Part shown: positions 1-8,495 of the stretch, piece by piece
Numbering within the stretch: position 1 is the stretch's first letter
Layout of the letters: the number at the start of each line of letters is the position of its first letter
NCBI RefSeq assembly: GCF_000621525.1
Contig: NZ_KK211301.1
Location: 38,814-102,813, forward strand
Direction of reading: 5' to 3'
Length of the DNA stretch: 64,000 bases
Source of the DNA: Legionella fairfieldensis ATCC 49588
GTDB lineage: Bacteria; Pseudomonadota; Gammaproteobacteria; Legionellales; Legionellaceae
Position numbers and translations under genes: made by a program
The notes under the pieces: model-generated
The model's database searches: none
Told to the model about the DNA's origin: nothing
The model's input: the letters and a program-made list of their open reading frames with translations, nothing else

Positions 1-123
1 AACGACGTGCTTATGGGTTTAGAAATTTTGAAAATTATAGGTTAAGGGTTAAAGTTTTGTGTTCTTGATTAATGCCCCCGGATTTGGGGATGAGCCGGAT
101 TTTATTCGTAACTCATTGATTCT
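1..123. other. Left flank, no confident gene
   Basis: The first 45 bases read in frame 1 as 14 codons (NDVLMGLEILKIIG) followed by a stop. They could be the tail of a gene that begins before the window, but the stretch is too short to identify. The remaining bases up to the tRNA-like repeat show no coding signal or RNA gene. This is either chromosome flanking the island array or the end of a further element in the same array. Confidence 0.3.
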
Positions 124-173
124 ATTGGTCGGGACGGAAGGATTTGAACCTTCGACCACTAGCACCCCATGCT
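124..173 (-). repeat. att site 1: 3' half of tRNA-Pro(GGG)
   Basis: This 50-bp sequence recurs perfectly at 18175-18224. Read on the minus strand it is the 3' part of a proline tRNA: an anticodon loop containing GGG, the T-arm sequence GGTTCAAATCC, and an acceptor 3' strand ending in CCA. The bases to its right do not continue into a tRNA 5' half, so this is an attachment-site copy and not a working gene. The intact tRNA is expected to the right of the element array, beyond the window. It marks the left boundary of island 1. Confidence 0.85.
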
Positions 174-287
174 GTTTCTTGACGTTTTCAAATGATTCCA
201 TAAATTTCCAAATAACACCTATAACCATTGATATATAAAGGTTATCTCTATATCATCGTTTCCAATTATTACCAAATGATTTCATGT

Positions 288-331
288 CGATCCAAAATAA
301 TTTGGATCGTTATTTGGATCGACTTGGATCG
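288..331. repeat. Integrase 1 arm-type sites, left end
   Basis: Three copies of YTTGGATCG lie at 301-309, 313-321 and 323-331, and an inverted copy, CGATCCAAA, lies at 288-296. The first two copies are spaced 12 bp apart. The 22-bp block at 301-322 recurs exactly at 18108-18129 next to the other end of island 1. Repeats found just inside both ends of an island and next to the integrase gene fit arm-type binding sites for the integrase N-terminal domain. They also overlap the presumed integrase promoter, so they may mediate autoregulation. The binding function is inferred. Confidence 0.6.
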
Positions 332-348
332 AAGAGAATAAAATTAAA

Positions 349-1563
349 ATGAAGAAAACTGTATTTAGAGACTCCTACATCAATGGTTTAAAACCCAAAG
401 ATAAGACTTATCGTGAAACCGAAGGAAATGGCTTTTATATTCGTGTAACGCCTCAAGGGAAGAAAGCTTGGCTATATCGTTATTATTACGCAGAGAAGGA
501 TCATAGCATCACACTAGGCTACTATCCTGCAATGAGCTTAGGGCAAGCGCGAGCAGCCTATCAAGCACTTTTTGATCTTTGGCAATCAGGTGTTGATCCT
601 AAAGCTCATTTAGCCAAACTAGATGAGGCCAAAACAAATACCGTTAAAAAGCTTGTCCTAGGATGGTACGAAAATTACATCGAAAAAGAACGCAAGCAAC
701 CCCAACAAATCAAACAACTTATCGATGCGGATATTATCCCTTTGCTGGGCGATATTGAATTAGCCAAGCTCTCCCCTGCTTTAGTAACAACCGCGCTTGA
801 TAAAATTGTGAAGCGTGGTGCGAGAGTTCATGCCAATAAAGTTTTGTCAGCATTAAAACAAGCATTTAACTATGGAGTGAGACGGGGAAGTTTAAAAGAA
901 AACCCTGCTGTATTATTACAAGGGCGAGATATTGGTGGAATTGAAAAGCCGAGGGATCGCTATTTAACAACAGATGAAATTAAAACCTTGTTATTGTTTT
1001 TAGACAGCGATAATAGCCGCATGTCACTACAGACAAAACTCGCCATAAAAATTATCTTACATACAGGCATTCGTTCCGGTGAACTTCGGCTCGCAACATG
1101 GTCTGAAATTGATTATCAAAACTCCCTCTGGACAATACCCAAAGAACATACAAAGCAAGATGAAATAATGCGGATTCATTTAACTGAACCTGTAAAAAAT
1201 ATGTTTAGGGAGCTACAGTACGGCTCAAAATCTAATTTTGTACTGTCTGCTAAGGAAGATGTCCCACTAAGTCCCAAAGCACTCTCAAGAGCTATTAACC
1301 GCATTCAAGAGCGTGTAGGCATCCCTCACTGGACAGCACACGATTTAAGACGAAGCTTTTGCACACAGCTTGGCGAAGCACTACATATTGATCCAGTGGT
1401 TATTGAAAAATGCCTAGGCCATAAAATGCCTAAGATCATGGCCACGTATAATAGAAATGAAATGCTTGTTCAGCGTAAAGAAGCATTAACTAAATGGAGT
1501 TCTTACCTTGAAAATATATTACAAGACAATGTAGTACCACTTTCATTAAGTAAATGTTCGTAG
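349..1563 (+). CDS. Tyrosine integrase of island 1 (P4/DUF4102 type)
   Basis: This 404-residue site-specific recombinase should integrate and excise the island at the tRNA-Pro 3' end. The N-terminal 90 residues fit the DUF4102 arm-binding domain, with the motif ETEGNGFYIRV. A SAM-like core-binding domain spans roughly 100-190. The catalytic domain shows R242 (GIRSGELRL), H331-x-x-R334 (HDLRR), H358 (LGHKM) and the nucleophile Y367 (MATYNRN). The length is normal for the family and all catalytic residues are present, so it appears functional. It is closely related along its whole length to the integrase at 18403-19602, which lies beside the second copy of the same attachment site. Confidence 0.95.
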   Translation: MKKTVFRDSYINGLKPKDKTYRETEGNGFYIRVTPQGKKAWLYRYYYAEKDHSITLGYYPAMSLGQARAAYQALFDLWQSGVDPKAHLAKLDEAKTNTVKKLVLGWYENYIEKERKQPQQIKQLIDADIIPLLGDIELAKLSPALVTTALDKIVKRGARVHANKVLSALKQAFNYGVRRGSLKENPAVLLQGRDIGGIEKPRDRYLTTDEIKTLLLFLDSDNSRMSLQTKLAIKIILHTGIRSGELRLATWSEIDYQNSLWTIPKEHTKQDEIMRIHLTEPVKNMFRELQYGSKSNFVLSAKEDVPLSPKALSRAINRIQERVGIPHWTAHDLRRSFCTQLGEALHIDPVVIEKCLGHKMPKIMATYNRNEMLVQRKEALTKWSSYLENILQDNVVPLSLSKCS

Positions 1564-1580
1564 TACATGAATTTCAACCC

Positions 1581-1595
1581 GTGACAAATTGTCAC
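1581..1595. promoter_or_regulatory. Palindrome GTGACAAATTGTCAC upstream of rhuM
   Basis: This perfect 15-bp palindrome lies between the integrase stop and the rhuM start. The same core, extended to 17 bp, overlaps a good promoter at 8359-8375. A partly degraded form (GTGACAATTTGTC) lies at 2689-2701 just after rhuM. It is a plausible operator for a dimeric repressor encoded by the island. The cognate protein is unknown. Confidence 0.45.
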
Positions 1596-1628
1596 GAATT
1601 AAAAATTATTTAGACAAGGATTAATCCT

Positions 1629-2667
1629 ATGAATAAAGGATCTTTAAAGAAAGTAAGCATCAAGGATGAGCTCACTGAATTTCTGCTCTATACCGCTCCA
1701 AATGGGGAGGTTAAAGTCGAGGTATTATTAAACAATGAAACGCTATGGTTGACCCAAAAGCGAATTGCTGAACTATTTGGCGTGGGTGTCCCCGCCATTT
1801 CCAAACACCTAGACAATATTTATAACGAAGGCGAACTAAATCGCGAAGCAACTATTTCCATTTTGGAAACTGTTCAAAAAGAAGGCGACCGTTCGGTAAA
1901 GCGTAATGTTGAATACTACAATCTTGATGCTGTGATTTCAGTTGGTTACCGTGTGAGCTCCAGCCAAGCAACTCAATTCAGAATTTGGGCTACTGAGTTG
2001 CTTAAAGAATATATCATCAAAGGTTTTGCGCTTGATGATGAACGGTTAAAGAATGGCCGTTATTTTGGAAAAGACTATTTCAATGAACTCCTTGAGCGTG
2101 TTCGCTCCATTCGAGCAAGTGAAAGACGAATTTACCAAAAAATAACTGATATTTTTGCTGAATGTAGCATTGATTATGATCCTAAATCGGAAATTACACG
2201 CCAATTTTATGCGCATGTGCAAGATAAATTTCACTTTGCCATTACTGGTAAAACAGCTTCAGAAATTATTTATACTCAAGCAGATGCAAGCAAACCATTG
2301 ATGGGGATGATGACTTACAAACATGCACCTCATGGCCGTGTTTTAAAATCGGATACCACCGTTGGCAAAAATTATCTGCATGAGCAAGAAATTAAGACAC
2401 TTGAAAGAACTGTCTCAGCATTTTTTGATTATATTGAAGGTATTATTGAACGTCGAAACACCTTTACGATGGAAAATTTCGCAGAAAGCGTAAATAAATT
2501 TCTTGAGTTTAATGAATATAAAGTCCTAGAGGGTTATGGCAAAATTTCGCGGAAGAGAGGAAAAAGCACTTACAGAATATGAGAAATATAACAAGCAGCA
2601 ACATATTGAGTCAGATTTTGATCGGGAAATAAAACGTAGATTAAAGCCTAATAAGGATAATATATAG
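1629..2667 (+). pseudogene. rhuM: RhuM-family protein, frameshifted near the C-terminus
   Basis: The 317-residue open frame (1629-2582) matches the RhuM family, a virulence-island protein of unknown biochemical role that is common on mobile elements. It has the N-terminal HTH-like motif LTQKRIAELFGV, then NVEYYNLDAVISVGYRVSS, and a later KFHFAITGKTASEIIY block. After EGYGKIS the frame runs into an unrelated short tail and stops at 2580-2582. The +1-shifted frame continues with the family-like sequence REEKALTEYEKYNKQQ and stops at 2665-2667, which gives the usual length of about 345 residues. A single-base indel near 2545-2560 therefore replaces the last 35 or so residues. The truncated product may still fold. 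Confidence 0.8.
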
Positions 2668-2692
2668 TTGTCATGCTGATAAAGGATGGTGA

Positions 2693-2920
2693 CAATTTGT
2701 CCCTATCCTTTCATATAGAGATTCACTTCATCATCAACTTAATAAGTTACGGCTAGAGTTGCAGCTAGAGTCACGGCTAGAGTCAGCTTTAAAAATTAGG
2801 CACGAGAAATTAAAAGGAAATAAAGATAAAATCATAAATAAAATAGATGTGCTAAATACAAATAAAGCTATGGTAATTGATAGCAGCAATGATCTATTGT
2901 TTAAATATGGTATTGTATAG
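2693..2920 (+). other. Start-less coiled-coil reading frame with 12-bp tandem repeats
   Basis: This open frame has no ATG. It encodes a charged, helix-forming stretch (LHHQLNKLRLELQLESRLES) and stops at 2918-2920. Three tandem 12-mers at 2746-2757, 2758-2769 and 2770-2781 (GTYRCRGCTAGA-like) underlie the leucine-rich helix. It may be the remnant of a small gene whose start was lost. It could also be non-coding. No homologue is recognised. Confidence 0.3.
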
Positions 2921-2955
2921 TGAGTAAATGCTTTTATAACGTTCGGATAAATCGC

Positions 2956-3450
2956 ATGCATATAAGAAACGCTAAAAACGATGACTGCTTTAAAATATAT
3001 GACCTCCATGTTAATTCGATTAAACATTATTGTTCTGAGTTTTATTCTGAAAATGCTATAACAGCATGGCTAGAGTTAAAATCACCAGAAGAATACAAAA
3101 ACCATTCATCAAATAGAATAATTATTGTTGCTGAAAAAGATAATGAAATAGTAGGATTCGGCTTAATAAATTTGAACAAAAAGAGTATTGATAGTCTTTA
3201 TTTAAAGCCCCATATGTCTGGCAAAGGGATAGGAAAATTACTTCTACAAAAGCTTGAGGAAATAGCGCAACAAAATCAAATAGAAATGTTGAATTTGGCC
3301 TCTACATTAAATGCTGTTGAATTTTATCATCAAATGGGCTATCAAGGCGAAGTTAAAAGCATTTTTAAACTGTCATCAGGAATAAATCTAGACTGCGTTG
3401 AAATGACAAAAAAATTAATGATTGCCCCCATTGAATCTGAGCACACTTAA
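2956..3450 (+). CDS. GNAT-family N-acetyltransferase
   Basis: This roughly 164-residue enzyme should transfer an acetyl group from acetyl-CoA to an amine. The acetyl-CoA-binding motif is the segment VGFGLINLNKKSIDSLYL followed by MSGKGIGKLLLQKLEEIA, a Q/R-x-x-G-x-G/A-like loop. The late segment NAVEFYHQMGYQ is the typical GNAT end motif. I chose the ATG at 2956 over a GTG at 2920, because homology to the fold begins at MHIRNA. It converges on the RiPP operon to its right. In microcin C clusters a GNAT enzyme (MccE) acetylates the toxin and gives self-immunity. A similar role here is inference only. Confidence 0.8.
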   Translation: MHIRNAKNDDCFKIYDLHVNSIKHYCSEFYSENAITAWLELKSPEEYKNHSSNRIIIVAEKDNEIVGFGLINLNKKSIDSLYLKPHMSGKGIGKLLLQKLEEIAQQNQIEMLNLASTLNAVEFYHQMGYQGEVKSIFKLSSGINLDCVEMTKKLMIAPIESEHT

Positions 3451-3460
3451 TCCGAATGAA

Positions 3461-4882
3461 TTAATTGTTAACTGGATTCATTACTTGCCTTGTAACCCTT
3501 GTTCCAAATACCAAAATTTTTGCGTAAATAGTTTTTAATTGTGCCGGAGGACTAGAACAATTGAAGCTTAACACCCTCCATCTATCTAATAATAACAAAA
3601 CGCAACATGCCATACCGCAAACTTGCGCGATGGCAAGACCATTAATTCCCCATCCTAATAAATACGTAGTGACACATGCAAAAGGTACTATTACTCCCCA
3701 AGCACTAACTACACTTATTAACATTGGAACTTTGGTATCATAAAGTGCTCGTAATAAACCAATAGAAACTGTTTTTCCTGCAACTAATAATTGACCACAC
3801 ATTGTAATAATGAGAAAAGATTTGAAGGTTAATGCAATATCGTTGCTTACATAGGGTGATAATAGTGTGTCAGTGTAGAAACAAAAACTTAACAGCGCAA
3901 CTAATCCTACCCCCCCTCCTAATATCAAAGCTGTAAAACCATATTGGCGTACTTTTGCCCACTGTTTATTACCAACACTATTTCCAATTAAAATATTAGA
4001 GGCTTGAGAAAATGCAAGCATTGGAATTGAAAGAAATTGAACATACTGATTAGCTATTTGTTGAGCTATTAATTCTAATTGCCCCATTCTGCCTGCAATA
4101 ATGACCACACTAAAAATTGCCAAATATTCCGAGGCAGCATGGATTGATATTGGCCAGCCAAGCTTAAATATCTCTCTAAGTTGTAAAAATCTATTGATCG
4201 GTCTTTTTATAAATAACTCAAAAACTTTAAATTCTTTTTTAAGTGCAAGATAGCTAATAAGAATAATTAAGGTAACAATTGAACGACAAGCTTGAGCAAA
4301 ACCTAATCCGCTAACTCCCCACGAAAAGAAGCCCATTTTTCCAAATGCCAATATATATCCTATAGAAATAGAAAGAACTAAACTTATAATTCCTATTGTG
4401 GTAACTACACGTGTTTTCTTTAGCCCCAACATAAATTGCTGTAAGCAAGTTAATAAAAATGCAGCTGGGATACCCCATAGATATGATTTAAAATATAAAT
4501 CTACTAATTCAATTACCTCATGAGGCTGATTAAATAAATGTAGTAAGGGTTTTATAAGGAACATGACTGCAATTGCCGGAATTGAAAATAAGAACGCCAA
4601 GCAACAGCCTTGTTGTACAAAGTTTCCTATTTCGAAAAATTTTTTTTCTGCGTACATCCTTGATACTAAGGAACTGATTGCAAATAAGGGTGAGGTACAT
4701 ATCATCATTACTAGTATCTGGGTAATGCCAATTAAAGCTCCGGCTGCCAGTGCAGTATTACCTAAATTTGCTAACATTAAACCATTTGCAATTGAAATAA
4801 ACACAATTGTCATATTAAATACTGAGATAGGAATTGCCAAACCAATAATGTCTTTTATTAAACTTATCCTCGAATTAAACAT
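3461..4882 (-). CDS. MATE-family efflux transporter
   Basis: This inner-membrane multidrug and toxin extrusion transporter of about 473 residues has about 12 predicted membrane segments. It shows typical MATE features: an N-terminal LIKDIIGLAIPISVFN helix, a long aromatic TM1-2, a central repeat starting REIFKLGWPISIH, and FSQASNILIGNSVG in the second half. The ATG at 4882 is preferred over an upstream in-frame start, because the extra N-terminus would overlap the adenylating-enzyme gene by about 120 bp and carries no MATE signal. With this start the overlap is 8 bp, which suggests translational coupling. As last gene of the operon it is the likely exporter of the modified peptide, coupled to Na+ or H+. 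Confidence 0.9.
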   Translation of the reverse strand: MFNSRISLIKDIIGLAIPISVFNMTIVFISIANGLMLANLGNTALAAGALIGITQILVMMICTSPLFAISSLVSRMYAEKKFFEIGNFVQQGCCLAFLFSIPAIAVMFLIKPLLHLFNQPHEVIELVDLYFKSYLWGIPAAFLLTCLQQFMLGLKKTRVVTTIGIISLVLSISIGYILAFGKMGFFSWGVSGLGFAQACRSIVTLIILISYLALKKEFKVFELFIKRPINRFLQLREIFKLGWPISIHAASEYLAIFSVVIIAGRMGQLELIAQQIANQYVQFLSIPMLAFSQASNILIGNSVGNKQWAKVRQYGFTALILGGGVGLVALLSFCFYTDTLLSPYVSNDIALTFKSFLIITMCGQLLVAGKTVSIGLLRALYDTKVPMLISVVSAWGVIVPFACVTTYLLGWGINGLAIAQVCGMACCVLLLLDRWRVLSFNCSSPPAQLKTIYAKILVFGTRVTRQVMNPVNN

Positions 4883-5966
4883 ACACTTGCTCGTTATTAG
4901 AGCTACAAAATGAGCAATCCTTGTTTTTTTCAATTGGAAAAAATGTGCTTTTTTCAATATAAAAAGGATCGATAGATCGGATTCCTTCAACAGCACTGGG
5001 TATATTAATGCCTGTCAAATAACGTACAGCTTCAAGCACGGCTAATGAACAAGTCATTGCTAAAATGGGGCAAAAAGCTCTTTTATCAATACGAGGATTT
5101 TTTTTGACCTTCCTTAAAATGGGTTCTAATTTTGAGTTAGTTACAGCACAGAAATAGCAAGCACTTGATTCTGGTAAATACAAGGGACCTATCCAGTTAG
5201 TGCTCAAGCATAGCATTGGTATTTTTGCCTTAATACAGGCTTTTGTTATAAGTCCGGAGATTGCATCCTGAGCCTCTTCGACAGGATAATAACCAAAGGC
5301 ATTAAAAATGAAGTCAGCATCTACCAAATAAGGCAATAGATCTGCTTCACTTTCAATTTTCCTGCAAACTCCTTCATAATTCACTGATGCATCGGATCCT
5401 GTGACTATTTTGGAGCATGCTTCTGCTTTTTTTAAGCCAATGTCGTCTTTAGTGTATAGTACTTGACGATGTAAATTACTTAGCTCAACCACATCATGGT
5501 CAATACCAACAATATGTTTGATGCCCAATCTGGCGCAATGTAAAGCGAGCCAACTACCATAGGCACCTAGACCAACAATAACAACCTTACTATTTTGTAG
5601 TTTTTCGTTAAAATCTTTACCTGTATGCTCATTGGTTTCAAAGGAGTTCAAGAATCTTATTTGCCTATCATAAAGCGTATCTTCTGGAGGAGGATTAGAT
5701 ACATCCCTACACGTTATCAAGAGTTTTTTTTCCTTCAAAAAGCTAATTAATTTTTTAACATTATTCCTGTTTGATTTTTGCTCCCTAGAAAAGCTATCCA
5801 ATAACAAATCTTCTTGGATTCCTTCTTGTAGTTGTTGCAGTAATTTCTTTGAAAAATCCAAAGTAAATCCTTTAAATTTAAATGCTACGTTGAAAATATC
5901 GGAGCTTATTTCGAAATAATCGTTGTAAACATGATGATTGCAGGAATTTTGTAATTTAATAAACAT
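4875..5966 (-). CDS. ThiF/MccB-like E1 adenylating enzyme
   Basis: This 363-residue protein has an N-terminal region of about 95 residues that could be a winged-helix peptide-binding (RRE) module. An E1-like ATP-dependent activating domain follows. Visible motifs are YDRQIR (99-104), the nucleotide loop GLGAYG (132-137), D156/D158 in GIDHD, NLHRQ (164-168) and two CxxC zinc pairs (C270/C273 and C351/C354). This layout and length match MccB, which adenylates the C-terminus of the microcin C peptide, and PaaA of pantocin A, better than MoeB or ThiF. It lies between two nitroreductase genes and an exporter gene. The likely role is activation of a carboxyl group of the 35-residue peptide encoded upstream. 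The substrate is inferred. Confidence 0.88.
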   Translation of the reverse strand: MFIKLQNSCNHHVYNDYFEISSDIFNVAFKFKGFTLDFSKKLLQQLQEGIQEDLLLDSFSREQKSNRNNVKKLISFLKEKKLLITCRDVSNPPPEDTLYDRQIRFLNSFETNEHTGKDFNEKLQNSKVVIVGLGAYGSWLALHCARLGIKHIVGIDHDVVELSNLHRQVLYTKDDIGLKKAEACSKIVTGSDASVNYEGVCRKIESEADLLPYLVDADFIFNAFGYYPVEEAQDAISGLITKACIKAKIPMLCLSTNWIGPLYLPESSACYFCAVTNSKLEPILRKVKKNPRIDKRAFCPILAMTCSLAVLEAVRYLTGINIPSAVEGIRSIDPFYIEKSTFFPIEKNKDCSFCSSNNEQVYV

Positions 5967-5981
5967 ATTTGATAAATTAAC

Positions 5982-6884
5982 CTATTTTACAGGATAGCCA
6001 AAAGTTATTGAATAAAGTGGCGCGAACTCTTGTTCATTTAATTTAAGAAGCGTCGAAACATCTCTATCACGCAATGCAGGTGTAACTAAACTAAATACCC
6101 CATATTGCAGATAAGAAACCACCAATTTTTGAGACAAACGTCCAGCCTCAATATAAGTATCTCTCAAGCCTCTTGGATAAGGCATTGCCTTCATTAAATT
6201 GTCAAAATCGGCCACTAAAATAATAGTGAAAGCAGCTGTTTTTGGAGTGTTCATACCTTGAATGTTACGTGACATTTCTGTGAAAAATTGGCCATCTTGA
6301 ACCAATTGTAATTGCGAATTTTGAAAGTTATAGCAATAAACAGCGGGATTTATTTCTTCAACATTATAAACAATAAAATATAATTTAATCCCATTAATTG
6401 CATTGCAAATGCTCGCATTTTCAATTCCTTCGTAAAAAATTTCTTTGCTGACAGGCTGCTTTTTAAAAACTCTTTTTGTTCTTCTATGAATTAAAGCTTG
6501 ATCAACAGAAAATTGTTTTTCAACGCTATTAGCTGAAGAAACATCCAGCACCTTGCTATCTATATTGGATTTTTTTGATAAAACTGATGACTCAGCATTC
6601 GTCTCTTTAAAAGAAGAGTCTCGGGAGGAAACATAATAATCGATAGATTTATACCATCCTTTTTCCTGCCAATAAGAGTAATGAGCATTGCTAGGTGTAT
6701 TATGATCGAGCTGTGATTTAACAGAGTTAATAACTTGTTGTATATTATCTAAGCTAGTTAACATATCTTGAGGGATAATATTCACAGTATTTTTTTCAGG
6801 ATTATAAATCTCTAATACTGTATTGTTCTCTCTATCAATATTCTGTCTTAGAAGGGTTAATAAAGAATTGCTATTTGCCGACAT
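5982..6884 (-). CDS. SagB-like nitroreductase, second copy
   Basis: This 300-residue protein carries a nitroreductase-fold domain in its C-terminal half. It starts at RRTKRVFKKQPVS (134-146), the FMN-phosphate-binding element of the family. It continues with YIEAGRLSQKLVVSYLQYG, the helix that normally packs on the flavin. The N-terminal third contains the WYKSIDYYVSSRD motif seen upstream of SagB-type domains. The gene starts at an ATG overlapping the stop of the upstream nitroreductase (TAATG), with a GGAGG six bases before it. It probably acts as an FMN-dependent dehydrogenase on the peptide, perhaps as a heterodimer with its neighbour. Confidence 0.8.
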   Translation of the reverse strand: MSANSNSLLTLLRQNIDRENNTVLEIYNPEKNTVNIIPQDMLTSLDNIQQVINSVKSQLDHNTPSNAHYSYWQEKGWYKSIDYYVSSRDSSFKETNAESSVLSKKSNIDSKVLDVSSANSVEKQFSVDQALIHRRTKRVFKKQPVSKEIFYEGIENASICNAINGIKLYFIVYNVEEINPAVYCYNFQNSQLQLVQDGQFFTEMSRNIQGMNTPKTAAFTIILVADFDNLMKAMPYPRGLRDTYIEAGRLSQKLVVSYLQYGVFSLVTPALRDRDVSTLLKLNEQEFAPLYSITFGYPVK

Positions 6885-8002
6885 TAATTACCTCCGCTAG
6901 CATTAAAAATAGCCATGCTTGTTATGACACCTTCTGATAAGCCATCAATACCAATTAATTGTTCTATTAACTTTTCATCTATTTGATGAGAAATTTGAGA
7001 TTTCATCCCTATACTATCTGAAATTAGTTCCATAGTTCCAAGTATATGCCCAGCATCCATATGGATAGTTCGAAATGTTCGCGGTTCGCGATAACGAAAC
7101 ATATTTCTCTCAAAGACTGATGTTAAAACTATAATTGCCATTGGTTGATTATTTAACTCATTAGGGAAAAACTCGGGAAATATAGCTGGAGTATCAATTT
7201 TTTCTTGTTCTTTTATCTTAACAAAACAAAAAGGATCGGATTGAATGTGATAAAGCCCTTTATCAATTCCCTCTATATCGAGAGCAATTAAGTACCCTTC
7301 TGTTGGGTGGCGAGAACCTCCTGATGGACTTGTGCGCCGAATAAGAGGCACTCCCTCCCAGCGGATTGGAGCTTCAGCTGTTTTTGCAAAACCGTAGGCA
7401 GTAATAATGGATATTAACTTTAAATTATTTTCTTCAGCGTGGAATTGTTTTGCACCGAGCGAATGATCATTAAAAGGTAACGGTACATTAAGTCTTTTAT
7501 GTTCCTCAGAATATACTTTTATTCTATTAGTATCAGGGTATTTCGCACTATACTCATTCATTCTTTGGTTAGCTATACGCCAGCCTTCCGCGCCTTCAGC
7601 ATAATTTAGGAAGGGATAATCATAGGTAAAAAAATGATACTCAGCAGCACTTTCCCAATTATATTTCTTCCAGATTGGGTATTGCTCTAAAAATAGCTCT
7701 GAATTCAATTTATTTTTATCGGCAGAAATTTGAGATTCGTCTTTTAAAAAAATTAACTTTTTTTCAATCAAAGACAAAATTAATAAATTAATTTTTTGAG
7801 GGCTTAATTTATAAAAAGTAGATATTTCAGTTATGATTTTTTCTTTTTTTTGTGGGATTATACAATAAATTAGAAGAGCAACAACAACTTCAGGTATAGA
7901 AAATATTCTACGAGAGTCAAAATCTTCAGCAGACCATTTATTATTTGTGAGTTCTGATGGAGGATGTATTCTTGTTGCCAGGCTTGTTTGAAGGTTGGGC
8001 AT
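6884..8002 (-). CDS. SagB-type FMN dehydrogenase, first copy
   Basis: This 372-residue protein belongs to the SagB/ThcOx dehydrogenase family, which oxidises azolines to azoles in thiazole/oxazole-modified peptides. The N-terminal 100 residues form a helical, possibly winged-helix region. Family motifs are FFTYDYPFLNYAEG (125-138), SPSGGSRHPTEGYL (226-239) and YREPRTFRTIHMDAGH (305-320), plus a Gly-rich end. The ATG at 8002 has GGAG at a suitable distance. A TTG three bases upstream is less likely. It is the first enzyme gene after the precursor peptide and is separated from it by a hairpin. No YcaO partner is seen, so the oxidised substrate may not be a classical azoline. Confidence 0.9.
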   Translation of the reverse strand: MPNLQTSLATRIHPPSELTNNKWSAEDFDSRRIFSIPEVVVALLIYCIIPQKKEKIITEISTFYKLSPQKINLLILSLIEKKLIFLKDESQISADKNKLNSELFLEQYPIWKKYNWESAAEYHFFTYDYPFLNYAEGAEGWRIANQRMNEYSAKYPDTNRIKVYSEEHKRLNVPLPFNDHSLGAKQFHAEENNLKLISIITAYGFAKTAEAPIRWEGVPLIRRTSPSGGSRHPTEGYLIALDIEGIDKGLYHIQSDPFCFVKIKEQEKIDTPAIFPEFFPNELNNQPMAIIVLTSVFERNMFRYREPRTFRTIHMDAGHILGTMELISDSIGMKSQISHQIDEKLIEQLIGIDGLSEGVITSMAIFNASGGN

Positions 8003-8033
8003 CAACGCGCTCCGATTACAATAAAAATTAATT

Positions 8034-8060
8034 CCACTTTCCTAAATATTAGAAAAGTGG
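8034..8060 (-). terminator. Attenuator-like hairpin after the precursor gene
   Basis: The arms CCACTTTCCTAA (8034-8045) and TTAGAAAAGTGG (8049-8060) form a 12-bp stem with one mismatch and a 3-base loop. On the minus strand the stem is followed by a T-rich run (AATTAATTTTTATT). It sits between the 35-codon gene and the first enzyme gene. Partial termination here would make the peptide message more abundant than the enzyme message. That layout is known in microcin C and other RiPP operons. Confidence 0.6.
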
Positions 8061-8073
8061 ATACATAAATTAT

Positions 8074-8181
8074 CTATTGATCGGATTGAAGAGAAGCTGC
8101 AATGCATTCAGTTACTTCTTCGATTTCAAGAACAGCATCTAAATTGGTATCTAACTCATTATTTTCTATCATATTTTCCAT
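8074..8181 (-). CDS. Putative RiPP precursor peptide, 35 residues
   Basis: This short gene starts at ATG 8181, with GGAG (8188-8191) six bases upstream in an AAAAAAGGAGTAAATT context. It ends at TAG 8074-8076. The peptide begins MENMIENNELD, has a hydrophobic, acidic middle (LDAVLEIEEV) and ends TECIAASLQSDQ, with a single Cys at position 26. An acidic leader-like part with LDAVLEI, and a short tail containing Cys, Thr and Ser, fit a substrate of the adenylating enzyme and dehydrogenases that follow in the same direction. No similarity to a known precursor is recognised. The call rests on context, the ribosome binding site, the hairpin and codon quality. Confidence 0.7.
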   Translation of the reverse strand: MENMIENNELDTNLDAVLEIEEVTECIAASLQSDQ

Positions 8182-8358
8182 AATTTACTCCTTTTTTGGT
8201 TTTATTTAAGAATGCTTGAACTAATTTAAAGCACGAAGCGATAATACTCGATTTCTAACAATTGTTCTAGATTAGACGCAATTAAACTATTACCAGCGAC
8301 TGATTCGTTTATTCAGTTAATGCAAGAGTGCAGGATATATTGTTCTTCTTTATTAGCC

Positions 8359-8395
8359 TGTGACAAATTGTCACAAGTTAGAAAAAATGTATAAT
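8359..8395 (+). promoter_or_regulatory. Promoter with overlapping palindromic operator
   Basis: A -35 box TTGTCA (8368-8373) and a -10 box TATAAT (8390-8395) are separated by 16 bp. The 17-bp palindrome TGTGACAAATTGTCACA (8359-8375) covers the -35 box, so a dimeric repressor bound there would block RNA polymerase. The same palindrome core occurs upstream of rhuM. The promoter reads rightward into a leader of about 95 bases before the gene at 8496. Confidence 0.6.
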
Positions 8396-8399
8396 CCCC

Positions 8400-8469
8400 T
8401 AGCCAAGCTATCCCGACGGGGAGAACAAAGGGTTTCATCACCTCTTTTGCTTGGCGCCCTCTGTGATGA
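8400..8469 (+). promoter_or_regulatory. Structured leader upstream of the gene at 8496
   Basis: Several complementary segments are packed into this leader: TAGC/GCTA (8400-8410), TCCC/GGGA (8411-8422), TCATCAC (8435-8441) with GTGATGA (8463-8469), and GCCAAG (8402-8407) with CTTGGC (8450-8455). The last pairing excludes the first hairpin, so alternative folds are possible. Attenuation or a small regulatory RNA is conceivable. No known riboswitch class is recognised. Confidence 0.3.
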
Positions 8470-8495
8470 TTTTACTTTGATGGAATAATACAAGC